64,000 nucleotides of DNA from Enterobacter sp. RHBSTW-00994 (GTDB lineage Bacteria > Pseudomonadota > Gammaproteobacteria > Enterobacterales > Enterobacteriaceae). Below the pieces are notes generated by a model that worked only from the letters and a program-made list of their open reading frames with translations, did no database searches and was not told where the DNA came from. Below are positions 53,526 to 61,901 of this stretch, piece after piece; the stretch's first letter is position 1; each line of letters begins with the position of its first letter. The translations under genes were made by a program, and so were the position numbers. Location: contig NZ_CP056199.1 of assembly GCF_013782625.1 (NCBI RefSeq), positions 3,862,588-3,926,587 of the forward strand. The letters are read 5' to 3'.

Positions 53526-53578
53526 AATAATTAATAACTTAAGTCGAATTAATGTATTAGCCAACACCGGGAAATTAT

Positions 53579-54595
53579 ATGAACCGTCTGAACGTCACCT
53601 CCATCCTTGCCAGTATCATCACTGAACGGGATGAAAATATGCAGCAGCTGGTAGCCCAGCTTTCGGACGGAAAGAAAACGTCTGGCAGCCCTATTGCAAT
53701 ACGTTTTAAACCAGCTGTCAGGGATTTCGTCACACTGGTATCAGGACGCCTGGGTATTTCATCAGCTGAACTGGTCAATATTCTCGTCGAGGGTATCATG
53801 CGCGAGACGCTTATCCCCCGACAGGCTGTGATCACACATATCCACGAACGGTTCTGGCTGCTGATGGATGAGCACCGCCTGTCGGTACTGGACGTGGCTC
53901 GCCTGCTCTCGGACTGGAATATCGGTCTGAGCGTTCTGGAAAGCCGTGAAAGAACGATGGATTACTTAACTGCACCTTTGCTGAAACAGCTATCTGACTG
54001 GTTCTGTGTAAGTACCAGATGGCTGGAAGGAAGTGATCCCCGGCCAGTGAACCTGACCGCTTTCAGCGAATGGATTCAGGTTGCCATGATAATTAAAAAA
54101 AGAATTCAGGAATATACATCTGACGACAACCTGACCCGTCCTGACATATTCCTGGTCAGAGAGAATCAATACACCTCAGGAGATATCAAAGACGAATCCG
54201 GACATGTTTTCATTTTTATTCGGCGCTATAAAACCGTTAATAACACAACAATTCGTGTAGTTGAATGTATCGGGCATTGTCCATCTTCAGGTGCTTATAA
54301 AACACAACTTAATTCATTCCTGAGCATGAGCAACATTCTCTTCAGGGCGCATATTCTCAACAGTTTCGACACATTTTATGCATCCGGTTATTTACTGGAT
54401 GCGCTGAGAGAAGGAAAGATACTTCCGGCCGCTGCACTGTGGGAAATTCAGAAACTTCAACGAACAGAGTCAGGTAAGTTTTCTCAAAATATATGGACCG
54501 AAGAGGAAAGAGAACCTTTTCTTTTCCCTGAGGAATTTATAACACCAGAATGGAGTAAATTTGTTAGCCAAATAACAGCCCTCAATATTAAGTGA
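53579..54595 (+). CDS. Putative DNA-binding regulator of the island
   Basis: A 338-residue protein of no family I can name. An N-terminal basic region (SPIAIRFKPAVRDFVTLVSG) could be a ribbon-helix-helix. Residues about 90-160 resemble a Xre/Cro-type helix-turn-helix: LSVLDVARLLSDWNIG, then LLKQLSDWFCVSTRWLEGSD, the last part like the KYFxVSxDWLLG of phage repressors. The C-terminal half is mixed alpha/beta with no clear motif. An upstream palindrome suggests it binds its own promoter. A role in controlling transfer or excision is plausible but unproven. Confidence 0.55.
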   Translation: MNRLNVTSILASIITERDENMQQLVAQLSDGKKTSGSPIAIRFKPAVRDFVTLVSGRLGISSAELVNILVEGIMRETLIPRQAVITHIHERFWLLMDEHRLSVLDVARLLSDWNIGLSVLESRERTMDYLTAPLLKQLSDWFCVSTRWLEGSDPRPVNLTAFSEWIQVAMIIKKRIQEYTSDDNLTRPDIFLVRENQYTSGDIKDESGHVFIFIRRYKTVNNTTIRVVECIGHCPSSGAYKTQLNSFLSMSNILFRAHILNSFDTFYASGYLLDALREGKILPAAALWEIQKLQRTESGKFSQNIWTEEEREPFLFPEEFITPEWSKFVSQITALNIK

Positions 54596-54682
54596 AATAA
54601 CCAGTCAGACACATTGTTTTATTGGTGCGCCAGCGCCAGGGGATTTTTTTGCCTTAAACACCATAAACAACAAAGGATATAA

Positions 54683-55900
54683 ATGATGAAAGCTTCAATT
54701 TCAATGATTACACGCTGCGTTTCCCTTGCTCTTCTGGTTTCCGCAGCGCCGTCGGTTAATGCTGCGACGAACTGGATGGAGGCACGCGGTGATGCTATGG
54801 GTGGCACCGGCGTGGCATCCGCGCACTACGGTACAGCTGCTCTGTCTAACCCTGCTCTGTTAACTATGTCCGGACCAACCGATGATTTCAGCCTGGTGCT
54901 GCCATCGGTGGGCGCCCAGGTCTCTGACCCGGATAAAACCGTGGATAAAGCGGATGATGTTAAGGACCTCTGGGATCGTTTCGACAGCGCCGTCGCTAAT
55001 CAGTCCGGTGTCAGCGAAAGCGCCGCGGCACTCAAGAGTAAGCTTCAGGATTTGAAAAACACACATGCGAACGGCCAGGTCGGGGCTTCAGTTATTGCAA
55101 CTGTGCCGAACCAGACACTACCGTTCGCCGTTGTTGTGAAATCATGGGGTACTGTCTCTGTCGATGGTAAGGTCAGCGATCACGACCTGGAATACCTCGA
55201 CAAGGTCGCCGATGGCACAATCCCCCCTTCTGCAGTGGATACTGACTCACTTACGTCAAGAGCCTATGGCCGTGCAGCTGTGATCACCGATGTCGGCGTG
55301 GCCATGGCGCATGAGTTCGAAACTGCAGGACATGCCTGGTCCTTTGGTATCACACCAAAATACCAGCGCATTGACCTGTTTAACTACAACGTTACCGTGA
55401 GTAATTTTGACAAAAACGACATTGACTCCAGTGAGTACCGCAATACCAAAACCGGTTTTAACGCCGATGTCGGTCTGTCCACAAACCTGAACGATAACTG
55501 GACTCTCGGTCTGGCCGTACAAAATATCATCCCCCGCTCAATCGATACCAAAGAAGTCAATGGTGAAAAGGGAACGTTCAAGATTAAACCTCAGGCTACT
55601 GCCGGCGCCTCATGGCACAACAGCTTCATCACAACCGCGCTCGATGTCGACCTGACTGAAGCGAGTGGTTTCACCAGTGATAATAAGCGCCAGTTTGCAA
55701 GTCTGGGTGCCGAGATTAATGCCTGGAACTGGATGCAGGTGCGCGCGGGTTACCGCCAGAACATGGCTTCCGGAGAAGGCAATACTTTCACAGCCGGCCT
55801 GGGGTTCTCTCCATTTGATGTGGTTCACCTGGATATCACGGGTATCGCAGGCACTGATCGTACCTACGGGGCGGTTGCACAACTTCAATTCACTTTCTGA
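54683..55900 (+). CDS. TraF-like outer-membrane protein
   Basis: A 405-residue exported protein with a signal peptide (MMKASISMITRCVSLALLV...VNA). It matches the 'plasmid transfer TraF' outer-membrane barrel family, which resembles FadL/OmpP1. The diagnostic N-terminus is WMEARGDAMGGTGVASAHYGTA with SNPALLT, and it has many amphipathic beta-strands and a terminal aromatic strand VAQLQFTF. The family is common in integrative elements of enterobacteria, and its role in transfer is not defined. It has a good AAGGATA ribosome site and leads a four-gene run with the lipoprotein cluster. Confidence 0.85.
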   Translation: MMKASISMITRCVSLALLVSAAPSVNAATNWMEARGDAMGGTGVASAHYGTAALSNPALLTMSGPTDDFSLVLPSVGAQVSDPDKTVDKADDVKDLWDRFDSAVANQSGVSESAAALKSKLQDLKNTHANGQVGASVIATVPNQTLPFAVVVKSWGTVSVDGKVSDHDLEYLDKVADGTIPPSAVDTDSLTSRAYGRAAVITDVGVAMAHEFETAGHAWSFGITPKYQRIDLFNYNVTVSNFDKNDIDSSEYRNTKTGFNADVGLSTNLNDNWTLGLAVQNIIPRSIDTKEVNGEKGTFKIKPQATAGASWHNSFITTALDVDLTEASGFTSDNKRQFASLGAEINAWNWMQVRAGYRQNMASGEGNTFTAGLGFSPFDVVHLDITGIAGTDRTYGAVAQLQFTF

Positions 55901-55957
55901 TCCAGCAAAATGAAGGGGCTGTTTACTGACAGCCCTGGAAGTCCTCAGGAGAACACT

Positions 55958-56503
55958 ATGAAAAAACGTATTCTTTGCTCAGGTATCTCTTTTGTACTTA
56001 TGGCTCTTGCAGGGTGTAGCCAGAACCAGCTCAATCAGTTTCAGCGGCAACTGTCAGATGTCAGCACGATGATATCACCTGGTGAGCAGCATCCTTCTGA
56101 CAAACAGGCTGAACGTAATGAGATTGCCCAGGCATTCAGCCTGCCAGTCGGCGTAGACACTGCTGCACTACGCCTGAAGCAGCATTATGGTTTTCCTTCT
56201 GATGAAGATGTTTCAGCCGCAAGAAACAATGGTCAGGGAAATGCTGGCTGGTCAGCATCGGCAATTTCAGAAGGTGCCAGTTGGTCAGCCCAACCTGGGT
56301 CTTATTATCGCATGAGCCGGAACTGGGCAGCTAATGATCGTCTGACAATAGAAGTCACAGGCGATGCTAAACGCAGCAACGTGACCGCAATTTATCGTTC
56401 CTCCAATCCGGAGCATCTTAAACCTGAATGGACCGCGCGCCTGTGGAAACAAATTCCGGAAGTCGCACGCGGTACGAAGGTTAGTCGGGAGGTCGGGCAA
56501 TGA
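55958..56503 (+). CDS. Hypothetical lipoprotein
   Basis: A 181-residue exported lipoprotein. The signal ends at the lipobox LMALAGC-S (Cys about residue 19). The mature part has no recognised domain, but is rich in Ser and Gln and includes GASWSAQPGSYYRMSRNW. The start at 55958 was chosen because it puts the signal peptide at the N-terminus after a CAGGAG site; the frame is open upstream. It overlaps the next gene by 4 bases (ATGA). Confidence 0.7.
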   Translation: MKKRILCSGISFVLMALAGCSQNQLNQFQRQLSDVSTMISPGEQHPSDKQAERNEIAQAFSLPVGVDTAALRLKQHYGFPSDEDVSAARNNGQGNAGWSASAISEGASWSAQPGSYYRMSRNWAANDRLTIEVTGDAKRSNVTAIYRSSNPEHLKPEWTARLWKQIPEVARGTKVSREVGQ

Positions 56504-57186
56504 GCAAGTCACCTTCTCCACGGCCGCAGGAGACTGATATGTCCAGTTTACCAACTGGTGAAAATATCAAAGCCATTGAAAAGCTAATTAGCGATGCCTC
56601 AGAGGTTATTGCAAAGCGAGAGCGCTCAGTCAGACGTGCAGAACGAAATCTGGAAATAGCCGAAGACCACCTTGCAGACCTGGAAAATCAGAGAGATGAA
56701 CTCGTCATAGCGAGCTGGGGAGATGCTCCCAATTGGCATGGAATATTTAGTATGAGTGAGGATGCCTCAACTACCATGCGAGCATACCGTGATAAATGGG
56801 TCGGTACGATCGCAGGTCTGCGTCTAACTGCCTTCGGCAATATTTATACCGGACAGTCAGTTTACGGGGTTGGTTTCACAACAAAGTCTGAAGAAGAACT
56901 GGAGCAAACAATCCACATGGTGGAGTTTGTTCTACCGTATCTTATTGCTGATGAGCGAAAAGAAAAATCATTAATGATTTATAACTACCCCGCGGTGGAC
57001 TGCTGCCACAGCTTCGTTTTTAATATTGAAACAGGTACATATGGCATCGCCACAGATCGCTTTATGTCACGTCAGGAAACGATGGAGTTTCCCTCACTGG
57101 AATTCGCACTTCGTCATCTCCAGGCAAACACCTTAATAGACGATGTAGATAAACTGAAAAGCCTGAACGATGAGGTGACGGAATGA
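56500..57186 (+). CDS. Hypothetical coiled-coil protein
   Basis: A 228-residue protein of unknown family. Residues about 25-70 (ISDASEVIAKRERSVRRAERN, LEIAEDHLADLENQRDEL) form a strong charged coiled coil. The rest is a globular alpha/beta region with no motif I recognise. It overlaps the lipoprotein gene and the next small gene by 4 bases each, so all three are translated together. Confidence 0.65.
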   Translation: MSKSPSPRPQETDMSSLPTGENIKAIEKLISDASEVIAKRERSVRRAERNLEIAEDHLADLENQRDELVIASWGDAPNWHGIFSMSEDASTTMRAYRDKWVGTIAGLRLTAFGNIYTGQSVYGVGFTTKSEEELEQTIHMVEFVLPYLIADERKEKSLMIYNYPAVDCCHSFVFNIETGTYGIATDRFMSRQETMEFPSLEFALRHLQANTLIDDVDKLKSLNDEVTE

Positions 57187-57461
57187 AAGATGTGTACTGG
57201 GTAGTCGAAGCCAACGGGAAGGAAATTGGCGCTATGACACTGGATGAGTTTGAATACATCCACAAGTCCGTGAAGGCAAACTGGATGAACAGGATCGTTG
57301 CCGTTATCAGGTTTTTCTTTTTCCCTGCATATAAGAAAACAGGCCTGTACTGGCCTGAAATTGAAGAGGAAGTAAAAGCACTTTTGCAGGTCAGAACTGA
57401 TGCTCCGCTAACCATTAAATTCGTTCGCGGAGAAATGCCATCTCAGATAAGACTACTATAA
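57183..57461 (+). CDS. Hypothetical small protein
   Basis: A 92-residue protein of unknown family, last of the three coupled genes. It has a short hydrophobic stretch (IVAVIRFFFFPAY, about residues 39-51) in an otherwise charged sequence, so it may be membrane-associated. Confidence 0.6.
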   Translation: MKDVYWVVEANGKEIGAMTLDEFEYIHKSVKANWMNRIVAVIRFFFFPAYKKTGLYWPEIEEEVKALLQVRTDAPLTIKFVRGEMPSQIRLL

Positions 57462-57855
57462 ACGGCCAGTAGCAAGGTGGTGCCTCATCAACCATTCAAT
57501 CCCTGTATCCAATGAAAAAGCCCCCGGGAGGGCTGAGGGATCCCCAGAAATATCATCAATACACCATGATGATGTTTCGCCATGATGATGTTTCGATAGG
57601 CCCTCGCCATATCGGCGTAAACACTGTCGGGGTTCATCCCCGACAGTATCCCCGGTGACTGGTGTTAAACATAGGTCTAAGACTACCTCTTATTTTAAGA
57701 GAGGCGAAGTGTCTGGTGACCTATGAGGCAAGTCTAGCGATTTCCAATTTGTCCATAGGTTACAATTCTATGTGGTGACATTTATGTATTTTTGTCACCA
57801 CCTCGTTATCCAGCACGTCTATCACTATTGCTGACTTCAGGATGAGACGTTGCCA
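57462..57855. other. Repeat-rich intergenic boundary region, no gene seen
   Basis: A 394-base gap with several inverted repeats. A perfect 10-bp hairpin ACTGTCGGGG/CCCCGACAGT lies at 57623-57647. GTGACCTATG at 57716 is inverted near CATAGGTTAC at 57754. GTGGTGACA/TGTCACCAC (9 bp, 12-base loop) lies at 57772-57801. At the left an AGCCC-CCGG-AGGGCT hairpin with a minus-strand T5 (about 57516-57533) could terminate the ATPase transcript. It is probably the left junction of the inserted ATPase module, but could include transfer-origin sequence. Confidence 0.5.
57564..57595 (+). repeat. Tandem 16-bp repeat
   Basis: Two exact adjacent copies of CCATGATGATGTTTCG in the ATPase-module boundary region. 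Function unknown; possible binding site or recent slippage. Confidence 0.6.
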
Positions 57856-60042
57856 TTAGTTTCCGAGCTGCTTCACCTCATTGTACAAGCTGTAAAGACG
57901 ATGGGCAGACATATCAAGGATCGGCTCGTACATAAATGAGTTCAAATGTATGTTCTCTGGGGTCATCAGATTAACCTGATCCAATATGCGTATTATCTCC
58001 GTCTCGCCAGGAAGTATTTCAACATACTTATCAAACAATTCTCTGGTTTGATTTGATTCGATACCGTCCACAAATGTCTGGTCATTAATCTGAGTAATCA
58101 TGAACTGCTCCGCTTTAAGTCGGATGGCCATTGCAACAATAACTTTGGATTCAAGCTCTGGTGACTCGCGGGCATCGTTTGATAATTCGTCTGCCTTTTG
58201 AAAGATTTTGTTAATCACATTTGATGTACTATCAGGCAGGATCAAGCCAGGTTCATTTACAAGTACAGCACGATATATATCTTGTAAATCCTGCACCGTG
58301 ATGTTTCGACTATTTGTTTTTAGATGAAGCAATGATGTTAGTGTTAAGTAATGAGCTTCATGCCCACAATATTCAGCAAGATTTCTAACAAATGGAATAC
58401 TGGCAAGCATATATGACTCATTCTGACGTAACCCATTTTTCCAAGCGACGAATACATCATTCTGATACTTTTCAGGATTAAGCTTTATTTCTGTGGATGT
58501 CTTGGTAGCCAGCATTCGCCGCTGACGCGCAACGCGGCTTCTACTACCAATTATTCGGCCACCTACAATTCTATGGAAATCGAAGTTATGCGTAAGAATC
58601 AAAAGATAGAAATGCGATACCTGCGCGATATCACGAAGATACTCAACGATTGCGTACTTATTCTTATAGTCGAAGGAGTCGGCAATATCGTCTATCACAA
58701 TCAATACCGGTGCGCCAGCATTCTTTTTGGCTTCAATTTCAAAAAGAACATTCAGGATGTAAAGTGCACGCTTCTCGCCTTGGCTTAGAGTATCGAGTAA
58801 GGTTTCATGCTTAACCTTCTGCTGACCACCGCGCCCATCATCAAAGTCAAACTCAATAGATGGGGCCGCATTATTAAGAATGACATCATCTTGATTATCC
58901 ACCCTAAGCTTGAATGGAACAGAAAATCGCTTGTTGAATATATCGACAACGCCCTTCCAAATCGTTTCCTGCTGCTTCGCCTGGTCAACGATGTATTTAA
59001 CTTTCTCCTGATTCGATTTGTAGGTTGATACAAGGTCGTCCCAGGATGATTGATGTGAATGAAGATAGCTTATAATCAGCTTTTTCTTAAAGCTCTTTAC
59101 ATCCTTATACTCTGGCAACAACGCTTGGTGAACTGAAATAAAATCACGAAATGCCTGAGTCTCTTTTGTGGTTAGCTTTTTATCGACCTTGCTAAATTTT
59201 TCTTTCAGTTCGGGATTCTGAAAAACCTTATTCTCTTCTTCCTGTAAAATTTCATTCAATCGGTCTTTTGACGTTACTTCTTGCTTTTGACCATTAATTG
59301 AAAGATTGACGCTATGAGATGCATCAAAGAAACCTGTATCAGAGAGACTTTTTGAAACAGTTCCCGCTTTCTGGTGATTGAAATTCCTTGATAGAACCGC
59401 TGATTCGCTAATGAGCTTTTCATAGGTTTCCACATAATCACTCAGCTCCTGATCGAAACTGTCTGTGGCGGCGAGGTCCAAGACCTTTGGATTGAAAAGG
59501 TCTCCATATTTAAACTCGGCAAGGCTAGAATAATCTTGTGTATTCTGAGACTTCAATTCAGCTAAAAGGTCAAGAAACTCCTTTTCCGGTCGATCAAATG
59601 CTTCACAGATCAGTTCCGGAATCACTTTGTTCTGCTTTCCGGAGGACTTTGCCAAATCTTTTATTAGTAAGGCTCTTTTATCATCGACTTCTTTTAAGGC
59701 TTCGTCATAGTCGCGCTTTAGGGTCTCGTTAACCAATAGTGTGGAGACCTGCTTGGAGCTATAACTTTCGTCGTATGAATTAATGACCATTATCTGATCA
59801 GTAGCTGCAGGCAGACCATCCAAAGTGACAAGTCGTTTTGTTTCGCGATCAGGAAAGATAATGTCCTTTGACAGCTTGCCTTCTTCAATGTCCTTTAGTG
59901 TCTTGGCTAGGGAGGTTTTCAATGTTCCATTAGGCGCATACAACGAGCAAACGCCGTCAATGCCATCATTTCTGGTGAAGTCTAACTCCTTCACCAGTTT
60001 ATTGATGCCGTAACAGTTCTGCAAATCCAATCCAAGCTTCAT
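57856..60042 (-). CDS. ABC-type ATPase of AAA_13 type with PrrC-like anticodon-nuclease motif
   Basis: A 728-residue protein with a split ABC-ATPase head. The P-loop YAPNGTLKTS is at 35-44, the ABC signature LSQGE at 419-423, Walker B VLIVIDD at 446-452 and the H-loop LTHN at 483-486. The intervening 110-370 region is charged and helical, with no CxxC zinc hook. After the head, FVRNLAEY carries R553-x3-E557 and H573 follows in LTSLLHLK. This resembles the R-x3-E...H triad of the PrrC tRNA anticodon nuclease, whose head motifs (FNGTGKT, LSKGE) are also similar. The spacing to His is shorter than in PrrC. The gene is visibly AT-richer than its neighbours and lies where a methylase gene is broken. 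Anti-phage RNase is inferred; another defence ATPase is possible. Confidence 0.7.
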   Translation of the reverse strand: MKLGLDLQNCYGINKLVKELDFTRNDGIDGVCSLYAPNGTLKTSLAKTLKDIEEGKLSKDIIFPDRETKRLVTLDGLPAATDQIMVINSYDESYSSKQVSTLLVNETLKRDYDEALKEVDDKRALLIKDLAKSSGKQNKVIPELICEAFDRPEKEFLDLLAELKSQNTQDYSSLAEFKYGDLFNPKVLDLAATDSFDQELSDYVETYEKLISESAVLSRNFNHQKAGTVSKSLSDTGFFDASHSVNLSINGQKQEVTSKDRLNEILQEEENKVFQNPELKEKFSKVDKKLTTKETQAFRDFISVHQALLPEYKDVKSFKKKLIISYLHSHQSSWDDLVSTYKSNQEKVKYIVDQAKQQETIWKGVVDIFNKRFSVPFKLRVDNQDDVILNNAAPSIEFDFDDGRGGQQKVKHETLLDTLSQGEKRALYILNVLFEIEAKKNAGAPVLIVIDDIADSFDYKNKYAIVEYLRDIAQVSHFYLLILTHNFDFHRIVGGRIIGSRSRVARQRRMLATKTSTEIKLNPEKYQNDVFVAWKNGLRQNESYMLASIPFVRNLAEYCGHEAHYLTLTSLLHLKTNSRNITVQDLQDIYRAVLVNEPGLILPDSTSNVINKIFQKADELSNDARESPELESKVIVAMAIRLKAEQFMITQINDQTFVDGIESNQTRELFDKYVEILPGETEIIRILDQVNLMTPENIHLNSFMYEPILDMSAHRLYSLYNEVKQLGN

Positions 60043-60256
60043 CTTGACTTCCTATTCAGATTATTCGTCCAAAAAACACAAGTAGCGACTCACTACTTCT
60101 CAAACATATCCGCTTGCAAACTCATCCATCGAGTTTGAGACAGTAGACTTCACATCGTCAACCAAAGCTTCAAAGTGTGCTTAGCTATTCATTTCCCCCT
60201 CCGACTCAATACCGTTCAGGAAGAAATCACTTCTGAGTATGGAGCGGTCTAAATTG

Positions 60257-60727
60257 TCACCATTGAAGCATGTGTGGTGTGTAATTAAAACATTGTATGT
60301 AACGTTTGCCACAGGCTGGCTCCGCCAGGGTAATAAAGGGTTTGTCCGCAAAATTATCAGCAACGTTGCCGAGCTGCATGCGCGCCATCATGATGCCCAC
60401 ATCCCATGGTGTGAAAAACTGACCACGATATTTATCACCCAGTTCAAGCTGCATGAAAACCTGTCCAAGAAAATCCCCCGGTGAATCATCCAGCCCATTG
60501 ACAACATGGGCCAGCAATTCTGCCATACGGACTACATCCTTCTTTTCATAACGTGCAACTATGCGCAGATATTTCTGCTCCCGCTTTTCGCAGAAACTGA
60601 GGGCATTCTGAAGAGCAATAACGCTGCAACTGATGAAGTCTTCGAAAACCTGATGTCGATGGTGATAACGAGCAGTCTGGTTGAAAAGCGAAATGAACGC
60701 CTTTTCATGGTTTATAAGATTTTTCAT
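60257..60727 (-). pseudogene. Truncated N-6 DNA methylase (HsdM-like), 3' end lost
   Basis: N-terminal part of a SAM-dependent DNA methyltransferase. Residues about 1-140 (MKNLINHEKAFISLFNQTA, YRGQFFTPWDVGIMMAR, PFITLAEPACG) are intact. The motif I sequence AEPACG-SG-G is cut after ACG, and unrelated codons (KRYIQCFNY) follow to a stop. The break lies at about 60307/60308, the inner side of the ATPase module, and no 3' remainder is found on the far side. Without motif I completed and with no catalytic NPPY motif it must be inactive. A strong AGGAGG ribosome site and a long hairpin precede the start at 60727. Confidence 0.85.
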
Positions 60728-60754
60728 GCATGCCTCCTTTAACGGGAAACACGC

Positions 60755-60786
60755 CCCTGACAGGGAAACAGTGTTTCCCGTCAGGG
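60755..60786 (-). repeat. Long hairpin upstream of the methylase start
   Basis: CCCTGAC-A-GGGAAACA pairs with TGTTTCCC-GTCAGGG: 15 base pairs with one bulge and almost no loop. It lies 28 bases from the methylase ATG and has no T-run. Confidence 0.7.
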
Positions 60787-60857
60787 TGAAAAAAAGCCAC
60801 AACAAGTGTTGTGGCCAGTATGTTGAACCGGTTAGCCGGGGTTATCCTGGTCTAGTG

Positions 60858-61811
60858 TCAGGCCCGAATGCTCCCGTATTGTGCCGCTGGCGCCGCATAT
60901 GGCGTTACCGCGGTGGTTTCCGTAGAGACAAGGTACATTCTTGTTGTTTCACCGTTGCTCAGTTGCTGCATTTCTTCCGGCCAGGGGCCACTGTCAACGT
61001 GATCACCGCGGTCAAAACAGTTATATCCGGAAAAACCTTCATCCACTGATTTCCAGTAATGACGGATCTCACAGTCAAACAGCTCTGACATCTCACCCAT
61101 AACCTCTCCAGATGGCGGGTACCAGGGGGTATCGAACGTCAGTAATATCGTGCCCAGTGATTCACGGCTCCAGTTGGCTTTATGACCAGCCGGGAACTCC
61201 ACACCATACAGCTGCGTGTAAAGATCTGCAGTTGTGTTAAGCTCCCGGAACAAACCACTGTTACCGTTCAACTCAGTTGCAAGACGTGACGGCATTATCA
61301 TCAGCATATCGCAGGGACAACTCGCGGCCGGCATTATACTGAGCCATTCCCAACGCTCCTGCGGATCGAACTGTTCCCCGAAGCTGGCAACACCAAACCA
61401 GTCAGCATAGTGAACAGCCATCAACTGGGACATTATCTGGCGCGATGAAACTGGAATACTCTCCCATTTAAGTGTTTCCAGGCCGGACTGAACCCAGATC
61501 TTCTCCATACGTGCAATAGTAGCGCTGTCGAGCCACGCATCCTTTTCCATTAATTCCAGGAAATGCTGGAACGCCTGGTTTGCCGAAGTAGAAGCCCCCG
61601 TACCGGCGGTCGTAAGCATCGGATAAGCAGTAAACTCTGTCGCTTTTGTTGGCTTAAGTATCCCGGCACATCCAGCAAGAAACAGCTTTATGGCCTGCCG
61701 TATGGCATGTCGATAACGCGGAGTTTCAGTGCCGGCAATCCAGGACTGCATCACGTCAATACAAACAGATTTCGCAGTGATTTCCAGACGGTTTTTGCAC
61801 CATGAAAACAT
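60858..61811 (-). CDS. DUF1281 (YubP-like) plasmid-type protein
   Basis: A 317-residue protein of the DUF1281 family found on conjugative plasmids and islands. It has the family start MFSWCKNRLEIT and the internal FLAGCAGILKPTKATEF, LTTAGTGASTSANQAF and FDTPWYPPSGEV segments. The function is unknown; members usually lie in leading regions near antirestriction genes, as here. It has a GAGGAG ribosome site and a hairpin just upstream. Confidence 0.75.
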   Translation of the reverse strand: MFSWCKNRLEITAKSVCIDVMQSWIAGTETPRYRHAIRQAIKLFLAGCAGILKPTKATEFTAYPMLTTAGTGASTSANQAFQHFLELMEKDAWLDSATIARMEKIWVQSGLETLKWESIPVSSRQIMSQLMAVHYADWFGVASFGEQFDPQERWEWLSIMPAASCPCDMLMIMPSRLATELNGNSGLFRELNTTADLYTQLYGVEFPAGHKANWSRESLGTILLTFDTPWYPPSGEVMGEMSELFDCEIRHYWKSVDEGFSGYNCFDRGDHVDSGPWPEEMQQLSNGETTRMYLVSTETTAVTPYAAPAAQYGSIRA

Positions 61812-61842
61812 AGTTATTACTCCTCTTTAGTTTAGACAGAGG

Positions 61843-61874
61843 GCATCCCCTGAGGAGATACCCTCAGGGGATGC
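61843..61874 (-). repeat. Perfect 13-bp hairpin upstream of the DUF1281 gene
   Basis: GCATCCCCTGAGG pairs perfectly with CCTCAGGGGATGC around a 6-base loop. It lies between ardC and the DUF1281 start and has no T-run, so it is not an ordinary terminator. Confidence 0.75.
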
Positions 61875-61901
61875 TGATGACCAGGGCCATCAAGTTTATT
61901 G

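Noticed and set aside
57792..60262. TTGTCACCA at 57792 and 60254 as a target-site duplication of the ATPase module
   Set aside because: The 9-base match is short, both copies lie inside the presumed module rather than exactly at the methylase break, and other GGTGAC copies occur nearby; it cannot be called a duplication.
60181..60363. Short minus-strand frame of 60 codons at the ATPase-methylase junction
   Set aside because: It is a by-product of the junction with no ribosome site and overlaps the methylase fragment in another frame.
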